From: Desulfobacca acetoxidans
GTDB taxonomy: Bacteria; Desulfobacterota; Desulfobaccia; Desulfobaccales; 0-14-0-80-60-11
Reading direction: 5' to 3'
NCBI GenBank assembly: GCA_022736495.1
Contig: DZCR01000009.1
Location: forward strand, 1 to 36,399
DNA: 36,399 nt
Position 1 is the first letter of the stretch. The number at the start of each line of letters is the position of its first letter. The translations under genes were made by a program, and so were the position numbers. The notes under the pieces are model-generated. The model ran no database searches. It worked only from the letters and a program-made list of their open reading frames with translations, and was not told the origin of the DNA. This document shows, piece by piece, positions 16,154-25,647 of this stretch.

Positions 16154-17398
16154 TCATGTTTCCGGCTCCAGGCCGAAAAAATCCAGGTAGAATTGAAAGC
16201 GGCGCCTTTCCTCCGCAGGGTCCAACCCGAATTCTTCCAAAGAATAGCGATGCACCCCCTCTTTATTCTTGGGGTTGGCGCCCAAGAACTGCTGCATAGC
16301 GCGCTTGGCGGCGGGGGTCAGTTCCAGGTCGAAATGCTCGTAGAGGCGCTGGACCATGGACAGAGGATCTCGCACCAATTCCGGATAGCGGACATCAAAA
16401 ATCTGCTTCTGGAGCCCCGGTATTTGCCGATATTGCACCGCCAGCCCGGCGCCTTCTTCCCAGCGTTGCCGCACTTCCTGGGCCAGCGAGACTTTATCGA
16501 CGCAATCGCTGAAGGCCCGGCGCAACACTTCGGTAAAGCTGGCGCACGACGGCAGGACCTTGAGGGGGTCGCGATGAGTCAGAATAATATCCGCATCGGG
16601 ATAGACCTTGATCAGGCCCTCCAAGGTCAATAAATGGCTGGGGGCCTTCAGCACCCACCGTTTACCGGGACAGCGCCATTGCAGATGTTGGAGAAAGTGG
16701 CGATGAAACTCATATTCGGGGCGCTTGTCCTGAAGGTCATGCCAGGCCCGGTAGGAGGGCACATGGTACATGGACTCGAAGGTGTAGCTGCGGAAGTCGT
16801 GGCTGGTGATGGCAATGCACTCTTGCGGCAGCCTGGCGTCAATCAGGTGCACCGTCTTGAAATCCGGCATGAGGATGTCGATCCACCGCAACTCCCGGGC
16901 GGTGGTGGCGATGCGGCGATCAAAGGCGTACGACGCCGTCTCGGGAGGGGGGGAGGGATGCATCACTTCCCACACCTGGGGGGCGCGATGGTCCGGGTCC
17001 TGGGCCAGCAGGGCGTGCAAAAAGGTGGTGCCGCTGCGCGGCAGTCCGGTGATGAACAGGGGACGGCGGATGACCTCGTCCGCGATGGCCGGGTAGCGCC
17101 GCCGGTCCGCCACCAGCCGCAGCCGGTTGTCCAGCGTCCGGATCGTGTCGCTCTGCACACAGACCCGTCCGATGAAGTTGAACTCGGCCTCGGTTCTATA
17201 GGCCTGGAGGAGAACCCGGAAGGCTTCCAGGAACGAGGTATCCCCAAAGTCGTCCAGGCCGGCGCGTTTACAAGCCTTGTCCAGCAAGGTCTTTTCATCC
17301 AGGTGCAACCAGGGAGAGCCGTTTTGCAGAAACCGGCGGCCGACGGCGTTGATCAGGCGTACGGGCATGAAACGATTGAGGCGATACTGCTTCGGCAT
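16154..17398 (-). CDS. Sulfotransferase family protein
   Basis: A 414-residue enzyme of the PAPS-dependent sulfotransferase fold, moving sulfate from PAPS to an unknown acceptor. The 5'-phosphosulfate loop is TGLPRSGTTFLHALL (about 117-131). The 3'-phosphate motif is ILTHRDPLKVLPS, with a downstream YPELVRDPLSMVQRLYEHF typical of the bacterial family. No signal peptide is present, so it is probably cytoplasmic. The ATG at 17398 is used, while an in-frame TTG at 17410 has an AAAGGA site placed too close for comfort. It stands alone between a terminator and a repeat-rich gap, so neighbours do not reveal the acceptor (lipid, sugar or small molecule). Confidence 0.85.
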   Translation of the reverse strand: MPKQYRLNRFMPVRLINAVGRRFLQNGSPWLHLDEKTLLDKACKRAGLDDFGDTSFLEAFRVLLQAYRTEAEFNFIGRVCVQSDTIRTLDNRLRLVADRRRYPAIADEVIRRPLFITGLPRSGTTFLHALLAQDPDHRAPQVWEVMHPSPPPETASYAFDRRIATTARELRWIDILMPDFKTVHLIDARLPQECIAITSHDFRSYTFESMYHVPSYRAWHDLQDKRPEYEFHRHFLQHLQWRCPGKRWVLKAPSHLLTLEGLIKVYPDADIILTHRDPLKVLPSCASFTEVLRRAFSDCVDKVSLAQEVRQRWEEGAGLAVQYRQIPGLQKQIFDVRYPELVRDPLSMVQRLYEHFDLELTPAAKRAMQQFLGANPKNKEGVHRYSLEEFGLDPAEERRRFQFYLDFFGLEPET

Positions 17399-17583
17399 CG
17401 TAGTTGGCAAAATCCTTTGTCAAAGGCAGGTTTGATAGTAAGGGTCAGCGGCCTTTTCAAAATATTGTAATCATATCAGGAGCATTCCACAACCGCGAAA
17501 GCACATATTTTCAAGAAAATCTCCTGCACTACCCCCCGCCGCAGTAATTCCTTGACCTCTGATGCAGGGCCTTGCCGGCGAGA

Positions 17584-17722
17584 TTTATAGCGATTGCCAA
17601 AAATTATTTCCGATTGCTGATTCTTATAGACGTTGCCAAAAGTCTTTTCTTCTCCCCCCTCACCCTGGCCCTCTCCCCCCGCTGGGGGGAGAGGAGATCA
17701 GAGGAAGAAACTTTTGAGTTGT
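17584..17722. repeat. Dispersed palindromic repeat, copy B (duplicated left arm)
   Basis: The left arm related to TATAGCGATTGCCAAAA appears at 17587-17603 and again at about 17625-17641. It is followed by the core CTCTCCCCCCGCTGGGGGGAG and a right arm AAGAAACTTTTGAG. The core is a perfect palindrome around GCT. It fills much of the 358-bp gap 17399-17756 between the sulfotransferase and dnaE. I see no gene there. Confidence 0.7.
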
Positions 17723-17756
17723 GTATGTCAAGTTCTGCAAATTGGTCCAGGCATAA

Positions 17757-20700
17757 TTAGCCATTTAAAGCCGGATATCCGAAGAGCCGGTTGACTTCCG
17801 CGGTCAATTCTGGGGATGGGGTCAGGGCCAGGTGCTTGGGGAGAGCGAGGGTCGTATCTTTCTGGGGTTGGAGAAAATGGAGGAAGGCGGGAACCGGGCC
17901 GGGATGGCGGTCCAGAATCTCTTTTAATTGCAGCAGTTGGGCCAGGGTCACGCTGACGGCCTGGAGGCGCAGGTCCAGCCTTTCCGGCAAGCGCTCCAGA
18001 ACGGTCTCCAGGGGAGCAATCTCCTGGGCCACCAGTTTGGGGCCCTTTTCTTCCTGCACCACGTGCCCTTTGAACCACAGGGGCAGGCTGGGTTCGGCCA
18101 GCAGCGGGGCCACCCGCTCGTAGACTTCCGTGAACACCAGCGCTTCCACGCTCCCCGCCAGGTCTTCCACGGTCAAGATGGCCAGACGTCCACCCCGCTT
18201 GCTCACCTTTTCCTTGAGAGACGTCACCACTACCCCGAGAGCCACTTCCTGGGAGTCGGGGGCCTCGGCCAGATCGGCTGTGGTAATCCTGATCTGGGTT
18301 TTCAGGAGGGCCCGGTAGGCATCCAGGGGGTGTCCGGTGACATAAACCCCCAAGGCCTCTTTTTCCCGGGCCAGCTTCACGGATTTGTCCCAGGGCTGGG
18401 CTTCCGGCAGCCAGTCGTCCTCCTGGGGTTCTAAAAGGCCCCCGAACATTGACATCTGCTTGGCGGCCTGGAGGCGCTTCTGGTTATTGACCTTTTCCAG
18501 GGCCCCGTCCAGGCCCGCCATGAGCCGGGAGCGCCGGGGTTGCAGGCTGTCAAAGGCCCCGGCCTGGATCAGGGCCTCCAGGACCTTACGGTTCACCTTG
18601 CCCAGGCTGATCCGTTCCAGCACCTCCCGAAAATTCTCGAAAGGGCCAGCGTGCCGGGCGTCGATGATATCGTGGATGGCCCCTACCCCGACATTTTTCA
18701 CCCCGGCCAGGCCGAATCTGACCTTGCCCCTCTCCACGGTGAAGTCCCGGTCGCTGCGGTTGATGTCCGGCGGCAAAAGCTCGATGCCCTCTTCCCGGGC
18801 CTCCATGATGTGCCTGGCCATGGCCGCGGTATTGTTGATTTCGCTGTTGAGCACCGCAGCCAGAAACTCCAGGGGATAATGGGCCTTGAGATACGCGGTC
18901 TGATAGGCCACCAGGGCATAGGCGGCGCTGTGGGATTTATTGAAGCCGTAGCCGGCGAACTTTTCAATCAGGGTGAACAGTTCGCCGGCCCTGGCCTTAG
19001 GCACGCCGTTCGCCACGGCCCCGGAGACAAACCGGTCCCGCTGGGCCGCCATGACTGCGGGGTCCTTCTTGCCCATGGCCCGGCGCAAGAGGTCCGCTTC
19101 CGCCAGGGAAAAGCCGGACACCGCCGCGGCGATCTGCATCACCTGTTCCTGGTAGAGGATGACGCCGTAAGTCTCCTTGAGGATGGGCTCCATTTGGGGC
19201 AGGAAATACTCCACCCGGGACTCCCCGTGTTTGCGGCGCACAAAATCGTCGTGCATGCCGCTCTCCATGGGCCCCGGGCGATAGAGGGCCACCAGGGCGA
19301 TGATGTCTTCGAACACGGTGGGCCTGAGGCGCACCATCAGCGAGCGCATTCCCGCGCTCTCCAACTGGAACACCCCGGCGGTGTTGGCCTCCTGCAGGAG
19401 GGTAAAAGTGGGCTGGTCCTCCAGGGGGAGGGTATGGATGTCGAAGTCGGGATCGTGCGTGCGCCGGATCAGCCGCACCGCCTGGTCGATTACCGTTAAG
19501 GTGCGCAGGCCCAGGAAATCGAACTTCACCAGGCCGACTTTTTCCACGCCCTTCATGTCGAACTGGGTAACCTGCTCACCCTTGCTGCCTTTGTAAAGCG
19601 GCAGGTACTCGATCAGGGGCCGGTCGGCGATAACCACCGCGGAGGCGTGGGTGGAGGCGTGGCGCGGCAGGCCCTCCAGGACTTCGGCCACGGCCAGGAT
19701 GTCGGCCACCTGGGGGTTGGCTTTTTGCAGCTCCTTGAGGCGGGGCTCCATGGCCAGGGACTGTTCCAGGGTGATGTTGAGCTTTTCCGGTACCAGTTTG
19801 GCGACCTTGTCCACTTCGGGGTAGGGCACTTCCAGGGCCCGGCCCACGTCCCGGATCACCTGCCGGGTCTTCATGCTGCCGAAGGTGGTGATGTGGGCCA
19901 CGTTGGGCCAGCCGTAGGTCTTGGAGACGTATTCGATGATCTCGCCCCGACGCTCATAGCAGAAATCCACGTCGATGTCAGGAGGGCTTACCCGCTCGGG
20001 GTTGAGGAAGCGTTCGAAAAAGAGGCCGTAGGCCAGGGGGTCCAGGTCGGTGATCTTCAAGGCGTAGGCCACCAGGCTGCCGGCGGCCGAGCCTCGGCCG
20101 GGACCTACGGGAATCTGACGCCGCCGGGCATAATTGATGATGTCGGCCACTACCAGAAAATAGCCGGCAAAGCCCATCTTGACCAGGATGCCGGTCTCGT
20201 ATTCCAGGCGCTGCCAGTAGTCCGCCTCCGGGGGGCGGAAATGGGTGGCCGGGGCCGCCAGGCGCTGCTTCAGGCCTTCTTTGGCCTGGCGGGTCATGAG
20301 GGAATCCATGCTCTCGCCGTCGGGGACGGGATAGACCGGGAAATTATAGGTGCCCAAATTTAGGGTGACGTCACAGCGGGCCGCAATCTCGCCCGAGGCC
20401 GCGATGACCTCGGGGTAGGGAAAGGCCCGGGCCATTTCTTCGGGACTCTTGAAATAAAGCTGGTCCGTCTGAAATTTCATGCGGCCCGAGGCATTGACGG
20501 TCTTGCCGGTCTGGATGCAGAGCAGGACGTCGTGGGCCCGGGCGTCTTCGGGCTTCAGGTAATGGACGTCGTTGGTGGCCACCACGGGCAGCCCCCACTT
20601 GGGGCCGAGTGCAAGCAACGCCGTGTTGACCTTGAGTTGCTCCGGCAAGTTGTTGGCCTGGACTTCCAGGTAGAACCGGTCCGGAAAGATTTCGGCGTAT

Positions 20701-21182
20701 TCCCGGGCGCTGGCCTCGGCGGCGGCCAGGTCGTCGTTAAGCAGATGCCGGGCCACCACGCCGTGGAGGCAGGAGGACAGGGCAATGAGACCGCCGTTCA
20801 ACTCCCGCAGCAAGTCCTTGTCCACCCGGGGGCGATAGTAGAAGCCTTCCTGGTGGCCCCGGGTGACCAGCTTGATGAGATTATGATAGCCCTGGTTATT
20901 TTCCGCCAGGACCACCAGGTGATAATTGTCCCCCTTGCCCGTCTTCTCCTGGCGGGAACCGGGGGCCACGTAGAGCTCGCAGCCCAGCAGGGGCTTGATG
21001 CCCGCCTTTCTGGCCTGCTGATAGAAATCCAGGACGCCGAACATGGAGCCGTGATCGGTGATGGCCACCGCAGGCATTTCGTAGGCCTGGGCCTGGGCCA
21101 GTAGGTCTTTGACCCGGATGGCCCCATCCAACAGGCTGTAGGCGGTGTGGACATGGAGATGGACGAATTCAGAATTTGCCAT
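17757..21182 (-). CDS. dnaE: DNA polymerase III alpha subunit
   Basis: A 1141-residue replicative polymerase. The N-terminal PHP domain keeps the HLHVHT pair, ITDHG, GCELYV, SSCLHG and ATNDVHY, so all expected metal ligands seem present, unlike E. coli, where they are partly lost. The polymerase core has GPGRGSAAGSLVAYAL and the catalytic aspartates in SPPDIDVDF near 400-405. A helix-hairpin-helix region (FGLAGVKNVGVGAI) lies near 800, a clamp-binding motif QMSMF near 909 and an OB-fold after about 960. Length fits DnaE1. Start: the ATG at 21182 is taken, with another in-frame ATG at 21191, and neither has a strong Shine-Dalgarno. Monocistronic as far as can be seen. Confidence 0.95.
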   Translation of the reverse strand: MANSEFVHLHVHTAYSLLDGAIRVKDLLAQAQAYEMPAVAITDHGSMFGVLDFYQQARKAGIKPLLGCELYVAPGSRQEKTGKGDNYHLVVLAENNQGYHNLIKLVTRGHQEGFYYRPRVDKDLLRELNGGLIALSSCLHGVVARHLLNDDLAAAEASAREYAEIFPDRFYLEVQANNLPEQLKVNTALLALGPKWGLPVVATNDVHYLKPEDARAHDVLLCIQTGKTVNASGRMKFQTDQLYFKSPEEMARAFPYPEVIAASGEIAARCDVTLNLGTYNFPVYPVPDGESMDSLMTRQAKEGLKQRLAAPATHFRPPEADYWQRLEYETGILVKMGFAGYFLVVADIINYARRRQIPVGPGRGSAAGSLVAYALKITDLDPLAYGLFFERFLNPERVSPPDIDVDFCYERRGEIIEYVSKTYGWPNVAHITTFGSMKTRQVIRDVGRALEVPYPEVDKVAKLVPEKLNITLEQSLAMEPRLKELQKANPQVADILAVAEVLEGLPRHASTHASAVVIADRPLIEYLPLYKGSKGEQVTQFDMKGVEKVGLVKFDFLGLRTLTVIDQAVRLIRRTHDPDFDIHTLPLEDQPTFTLLQEANTAGVFQLESAGMRSLMVRLRPTVFEDIIALVALYRPGPMESGMHDDFVRRKHGESRVEYFLPQMEPILKETYGVILYQEQVMQIAAAVSGFSLAEADLLRRAMGKKDPAVMAAQRDRFVSGAVANGVPKARAGELFTLIEKFAGYGFNKSHSAAYALVAYQTAYLKAHYPLEFLAAVLNSEINNTAAMARHIMEAREEGIELLPPDINRSDRDFTVERGKVRFGLAGVKNVGVGAIHDIIDARHAGPFENFREVLERISLGKVNRKVLEALIQAGAFDSLQPRRSRLMAGLDGALEKVNNQKRLQAAKQMSMFGGLLEPQEDDWLPEAQPWDKSVKLAREKEALGVYVTGHPLDAYRALLKTQIRITTADLAEAPDSQEVALGVVVTSLKEKVSKRGGRLAILTVEDLAGSVEALVFTEVYERVAPLLAEPSLPLWFKGHVVQEEKGPKLVAQEIAPLETVLERLPERLDLRLQAVSVTLAQLLQLKEILDRHPGPVPAFLHFLQPQKDTTLALPKHLALTPSPELTAEVNRLFGYPALNG

Positions 21183-21396
21183 TAAGACCATATTAACCCG
21201 AAACGCGGGGTGGGGGCAAGGAGGAAGAGAAGTAAGAAAAAATATAGCTACTGCAGTAAGTTAGATTATAACCTCATCACTCCCTGTCGAACCCTAGGAG
21301 TGGCCCCGGCCATGGAAGCGGGAATTTCAGATCATGTTTGGACTTTGGAGAAAATTGCGGCTTTAGCCGGTTAATTCAAGCGACTTGCAATATTTA

Positions 21397-21448
21397 AGTT
21401 GACAAACATTCCTGATAAGTTGACAATATTGGTATCAAAAGTTGACAA
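21397..21448 (+). promoter_or_regulatory. Three phased AGTTGACAA repeats ahead of the wHTH-ATPase gene
   Basis: AGTTGACAA occurs at 21397-21405, 21418-21426 and 21440-21448. Start-to-start spacing is 21 and 22 bases, two helical turns, so all three face one side of the DNA. They contain TTGACA and overlap a possible promoter (TTGACA at 21399, GACAAT at 21422, 17 apart). The last repeat ends 11 bases before the ATG at 21460. This is the layout of an operator, most simply for autoregulation by the encoded wHTH protein. Confidence 0.6.
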
Positions 21449-21459
21449 TCAGGAAAGAT

Positions 21460-22533
21460 ATGGAACGGAAAAAAAGTAAGGCCATAAGACAGTTTATTGC
21501 TGAGCAAATTGGAAAATCTTCTCAGGATATCGTACGCCTAACAGGTGAGAAGTTTGGCATTTCCCGACAAGCAGTGAATAGACATATTCATGGATTAATG
21601 GACAACGGTGTAATAATTGCAGAGGGGAGCACCAGACAAAGAAAGTATAAATTAAAACCAATAGTTGATGAGGAATTTCCATTTCTATTATCTTTAAACT
21701 TACAGGAAGATATTATTTGGAGGGAAAATGTTAGACCATTGTTAAGAGAAATTCCGCAAAACATATTAGATATATGCCATTATAGTTTTACTGAAATAGT
21801 CAATAATGTCATTGACCATAGCTCTGCTACTAGTTTAATTATAAAAATTATTCAGACATCAATAGGTATACAATTAGCAATTTATGATAATGGCATAGGC
21901 ATATTTAAGAAAATTCAAAAAGAACTTAGATTGGAAAATCCAGCTTATGCAATTTTAGAGCTATCAAAAGGGAAGTTAACAACTGATCCACAGCATCACA
22001 CTGGAGAGGGAATATTTTTTTCTTCTAGGATGGTCGATAGGTTTATTATAGAATCTGGTGAACTATATTTTGCACATAACGAATTAGGACATGATTGGTT
22101 ATTGGGATTTGAAGAAGACGATGATGGTTATAAACAAGGAACTTTTGTTAGAATGGAAATAGGCGTAAATTCTACTAGAACTGCAAGGGAAGTATTTGAT
22201 AAATATACTGCTGAAAATGATGATTATGGCTTTACTCGAACCATAGTCCCCGTCGTATTGGCAAAATATGGTGATGAAAATTTAATATCGCGTTCTCAAG
22301 CAAAAAGATTGCTGGCAAGGTTAGAAAAATTCAGGGAAGTTATGCTTGATTTTGAGAATGTAGAATCTATTGGCCAGGCTTTTGCTGACGAAATATTTAG
22401 AGTATTTCAATTAAAGAACCCCCATATACATCTAATGGCTATAAATGCTAATGAAGAAATTAACAAGAGTATATCAAGAGCTATCCAAAATGGGAAATCA
22501 ACTCCCGCCTTCAAAGAACCAACCCTTTTCTAG
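21460..22533 (+). CDS. wHTH - GHKL ATPase - STAS-like (DUF4325) fusion protein
   Basis: A 357-residue cytoplasmic protein with three parts. Residues about 8-66 are a winged HTH (ISRQAVNRHIHGLMDNGVI, then a basic wing). Residues about 100-235 are a GHKL-type ATPase related to anti-sigma kinases: N-box EIVNNVIDHS (112-121), G1 box DNGIGIF (143-149) and G2 box HTGEGIFFSSR (180-190). Residues about 255-345 match the STAS-like DUF4325 domain (EVMLDFENVESIGQAFADEI). It is much richer in A and T than its neighbours and stands alone, suggesting horizontal gain. The ATG at 21460 has AGGAAAG upstream, while a TTG at 21442 would lie in the third operator repeat. Function is not established. It looks like a partner-switch module and a transcription regulator joined in one chain. 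Confidence 0.8.
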   Translation: MERKKSKAIRQFIAEQIGKSSQDIVRLTGEKFGISRQAVNRHIHGLMDNGVIIAEGSTRQRKYKLKPIVDEEFPFLLSLNLQEDIIWRENVRPLLREIPQNILDICHYSFTEIVNNVIDHSSATSLIIKIIQTSIGIQLAIYDNGIGIFKKIQKELRLENPAYAILELSKGKLTTDPQHHTGEGIFFSSRMVDRFIIESGELYFAHNELGHDWLLGFEEDDDGYKQGTFVRMEIGVNSTRTAREVFDKYTAENDDYGFTRTIVPVVLAKYGDENLISRSQAKRLLARLEKFREVMLDFENVESIGQAFADEIFRVFQLKNPHIHLMAINANEEINKSISRAIQNGKSTPAFKEPTLF

Positions 22534-22542
22534 TATGTCAAG

Positions 22543-22566
22543 GTTGGCCTCTGGGCCGCTTTTTTA
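22543..22566 (+). terminator. Short terminator after the wHTH-ATPase gene
   Basis: TTGGCC TCTG GGCCGC followed by TTTTTT. A small GC stem with a U-run 10-30 bases past the stop. Weak but well placed. The remaining sequence to 22812 shows no gene. Confidence 0.5.
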
Positions 22567-22812
22567 TTCGTAGTCATCCGGTTAAATTTTAACCCAATTA
22601 CTGGTTAAAAATTTTCCACGCAGATATTTCGCTCTCCCCTTTTTCAAACTGATACACTGCCTGAATGGGAGCTTCCTTGACAAAAAGCCCTATAAGATAA
22701 TATCATGAAACGTTTGGGCAAATAAGCCGGGGGGCTGGCCGGTGGCGCCTGGCACCGCCTGGGGGCCCATCCGGCGGGGCCAGGCAACCCTTAAAATCCA
22801 GGAGGACGAGAG

Positions 22813-23538
22813 ATGAGGCAGGAGGTAGGCGTGATCCGGTATCTGGCGGTGGTAACCTTTTTGGTGCTCCTGGCGGCGTGCGGCACCATGCCCGGGATGC
22901 GCACGTCCATGCCGCCGGTGCCGGCTGAGGCCCCGCCGGGCGCCGTGCCCCCGGGTCAGGCCCCGACTCCTCCCCCTGACCTGGCTCAGCAGGTGCAAAA
23001 CCTGCAAGCGCGAGTTCAACAGTTGGAAAGCCAGGTGGCGGCAATGGAGGGCCACAAGGCGGCCCCGGCCTCGGGGAAGCCGCACGCCCTCCCCGCGCCC
23101 TCCACCTCGGCTTACCCCAAAGCCTCGGCTAAACCTGCGGTTTCCCATGCTGCGGCGGAGAAGTATTACACCGAGGGCATGCGCGCTTACCACGCCAAAA
23201 AATACGGTGAAGCCCGGACCCAGTTGTATAATTATCTGAAGAGCCAGCCCAAGGGCGTGAAGGCCCCGGAAGCCCGCTATTATCTGGCGGACAGCTTTTA
23301 CCAGGCGGCCAAGTATCCGGAAGCCGCAGTGGAGTTCAACAAGCTGCGGCTCCAGTTCCCCAAGAGCATCCTGGCCCCTGCGGGTATGCTGCGCCAGGCT
23401 CTTTGCTACAAGAACCAACAGCAATTGAGCTCCTATCGGAGCACGTTGAATAAATTGGTCAAGACCTATCCCAACAGCCCCGAAGCCAAAGAGGCCCAGA
23501 AGCTGTTGAAGGAAGGCGCCAAGGCCGCTTCCCGATAA
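22813..23538 (+). CDS. CpoB/YbgF-like TPR lipoprotein
   Basis: A 241-residue envelope protein. A signal peptide with lipobox LAAC places the lipid-modified cysteine at C23. A proline-rich linker (about 30-55) is followed by a short coiled coil (LAQQVQNLQARVQQLESQVAAM), a second linker and C-terminal TPR repeats (about 115-235: AEKYYTEGMRAYHAKKYGEA, ARYYLADSFYQAAKYPEA). E. coli CpoB, by contrast, is periplasmic and linked to the Tol system and peptidoglycan synthesis. The domain order coiled coil-TPR is the same, but no tol or pal gene is nearby. ATG at 22813 with AGGAGG. It precedes the PpiD-like gene by 69 bp and they may form an envelope-quality operon. Confidence 0.8.
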   Translation: MRQEVGVIRYLAVVTFLVLLAACGTMPGMRTSMPPVPAEAPPGAVPPGQAPTPPPDLAQQVQNLQARVQQLESQVAAMEGHKAAPASGKPHALPAPSTSAYPKASAKPAVSHAAAEKYYTEGMRAYHAKKYGEARTQLYNYLKSQPKGVKAPEARYYLADSFYQAAKYPEAAVEFNKLRLQFPKSILAPAGMLRQALCYKNQQQLSSYRSTLNKLVKTYPNSPEAKEAQKLLKEGAKAASR

Positions 23539-23607
23539 CGCAATTTTCCCTGGCCGCATCTCGTGCGGCAGGCTGGCAGGCAAATCAAATCGAGGTAACC
23601 CGAACTC

Positions 23608-25488
23608 ATGTTACAATGGCTGCGTAAAGCTTCCCGTTCCTGGTTCGTCTATCTGGCCATCGGGGCCATCGTGGTAGTGTTTATTTTCTGGGGAGTTGGC
23701 TCCTACAAATCGGCCAGCTCCCAGGAAGCCGCCGAAGTCAATGGCACGAGCATTCCCAGGACCGCGTTTGTCCGGCATTTCAATGACTTGGTCAAGCAGT
23801 ACCAGGAGCGGGCCGGGGGCGAGCTGACTCCCGAGATGATTAAAGGGTTGCGGCTTAAGGAAATGGCCCTGGGCCAACTGGTGGAAGAGACCCTGATCCT
23901 GCAAGCGGCGCCGCGCCTGGGACTTGAGGTGACCAACGCCGAGCTGCGCCGGGAGATCGAGAGCTACCCTTATTTCCAGCAAGACGGCAAGTTCGACGAG
24001 AAGCGTTATTTCTGGCTACTCTCCCGGAGCCACCTGGACCCCCAGGAATTCGAGGCCCAGGAACGCCAACGCCTCCTTCTCCGCAAAGTCATTGAGGCGG
24101 TGACCTCCCTGGCCAAGGTCTCGGACGCGGAACTCCAGGAACTCTTCCGGATTTTCAAAGACGCGGTGGAGGTCGACTACCTCATGGTGGCCCCGCAGAA
24201 ATTCCTGGCCCAGGAAAACCCCGGAGATGAAGCGGTAGCCCGCTACTATAAGGAGAACGAGGCGGAATTTCGGCTGCCGGATCGGGTCCGGGTTAAGTAC
24301 CTGGTTTTTTCAACCAACGATTATCTCAAGCGAGTCAAGCTCGGTCCGGGGGAGGTGGATAATTTCCTCAAGGCGCACCAAGAGGAGTATAGCCGGCCCA
24401 AGGTGATCCAGGCGCGGCAGATCGTGCTCTCCCTGCCTGCCAAGGCTACGGAGGCCCAGCGCCGGGAACTAGTCCAAAAGGCCGAGGCGCTGGCGCGCCA
24501 AGCCATGACGGGGGCGGATTTCGCCGAGTTGGCCAAGGCCAACTCCCAAGATGCCGCCACCAAGGATAAGGGCGGGGACCTGGGCCTGGTTAAACGAGGC
24601 CAGAATCCCCCGGAATGGGACAAGGTCGCCTTTGGGCTCAAACCGGGGACCGTTGGTCTGGCAGCCACTCCCACGGGAATTTACCTGATCAAGGTGGAAG
24701 CGATCAAGGAAACCGAGCCGGTTCCCGACGCTGCCAAGCAGGTGGAGCAGCAACTCAGCACTGAAAAGGCCCAACAACTGGCCAAAGATGCGGCCCAGCA
24801 GGCCAAAAACGAGTTGTCCCGGAGTACTCTGGCTGCGGTGGCGCAGAAATTGGGGGCAACCCCCCAGGAGACCCCGCTGTTTGGCCTGACAGATGCCGTC
24901 CCGGGGCTGGGAGTGGTGGCTGCCTTCAATGAGACCGCCCTCCATCTCAAGCCTCAGGAGATCAGCAAAGTGGTGGAACTGCCGGCGGGGTTTGCCGTTC
25001 TGCAAGGGGTGGAATTTCAAGCGGCGCACCTGCCCGTCCTGGCCCAGATCAAGGACCGGGTGAAGGCGGCGCTGAAAAATCGCCTGGCCCGGAAAAAAGC
25101 GGAGGAGGAAGCGACCCGGTTGTTGGGGGAACTCCGGGGTGGCAAGCCCCTGGCCCAGGTGGCTGCGGGCGCCGGCCTGACCGTTCAGGACAGCGGCTTT
25201 TTTACCCGGTTCCAGGGTTTTCGTAACCAGCGGCAGGCCGAAGTGCTCACCGGCGCCGCGTTCCAGCTCTCTAAGCAGCAGCCTTATCCCGAGAAACCCC
25301 TGTGGTGGCAGGACGCCTACTACCTGTTGGCCCTTAAGACCCGGCGGGAACCGGATCCTCAGGAATTTCAAAAGGAGCGGGAGCAGATGCGGGCCCAGTT
25401 TCTCCAACAGAAGCAGCAGCTTCTCTTCGCCTCCTGGCTGGATGGGGAGCGCCAGCGGGCGAAAATCCAGATTTTTGTGCCGGAGTGA
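23608..25488 (+). CDS. ppiD: PpiD-like membrane-anchored periplasmic chaperone/peptidyl-prolyl isomerase
   Basis: A 626-residue protein with an N-terminal membrane anchor (about 12-32, FVYLAIGAIVVVFIFWGVG) and a large periplasmic part. The SurA-N-like region (about 40-180: VNGTSIPRTAFVRHFNDLV) is followed by a parvulin-type domain (about 255-365: ARQIVLSLP, FAELAKANSQD, GGDLGLVKRGQ, GIYLIKVEAI) and a C-terminal chaperone-like region. E. coli PpiD is of the same size and plan and helps proteins leaving the Sec translocon. Whether the parvulin domain is an active isomerase is unclear, as in PpiD. The ATG at 23608 has a rather distant GAGG. Confidence 0.88.
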   Translation: MLQWLRKASRSWFVYLAIGAIVVVFIFWGVGSYKSASSQEAAEVNGTSIPRTAFVRHFNDLVKQYQERAGGELTPEMIKGLRLKEMALGQLVEETLILQAAPRLGLEVTNAELRREIESYPYFQQDGKFDEKRYFWLLSRSHLDPQEFEAQERQRLLLRKVIEAVTSLAKVSDAELQELFRIFKDAVEVDYLMVAPQKFLAQENPGDEAVARYYKENEAEFRLPDRVRVKYLVFSTNDYLKRVKLGPGEVDNFLKAHQEEYSRPKVIQARQIVLSLPAKATEAQRRELVQKAEALARQAMTGADFAELAKANSQDAATKDKGGDLGLVKRGQNPPEWDKVAFGLKPGTVGLAATPTGIYLIKVEAIKETEPVPDAAKQVEQQLSTEKAQQLAKDAAQQAKNELSRSTLAAVAQKLGATPQETPLFGLTDAVPGLGVVAAFNETALHLKPQEISKVVELPAGFAVLQGVEFQAAHLPVLAQIKDRVKAALKNRLARKKAEEEATRLLGELRGGKPLAQVAAGAGLTVQDSGFFTRFQGFRNQRQAEVLTGAAFQLSKQQPYPEKPLWWQDAYYLLALKTRREPDPQEFQKEREQMRAQFLQQKQQLLFASWLDGERQRAKIQIFVPE

Positions 25489-25647
25489 GAGGCGCCGGGT
25501 TCACCGGCAGCGTCGTAGGTGAGGAACCGGCCCTCGGGGGCAGCCCCAAACGGGGGACAGGAACTTGCCGTGCGGCGGGATATTTTGCTCGAATTCGGCT
25601 GAATGAGTGTGATACAATAACCATCGTCAGGGGTTTAACTTCTGGCT

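Noticed and set aside
21397..21448. Plasmid or phage origin iterons
   Set aside because: Only three short repeats directly ahead of a regulator gene. No replication protein is encoded, so an operator is the simpler reading.
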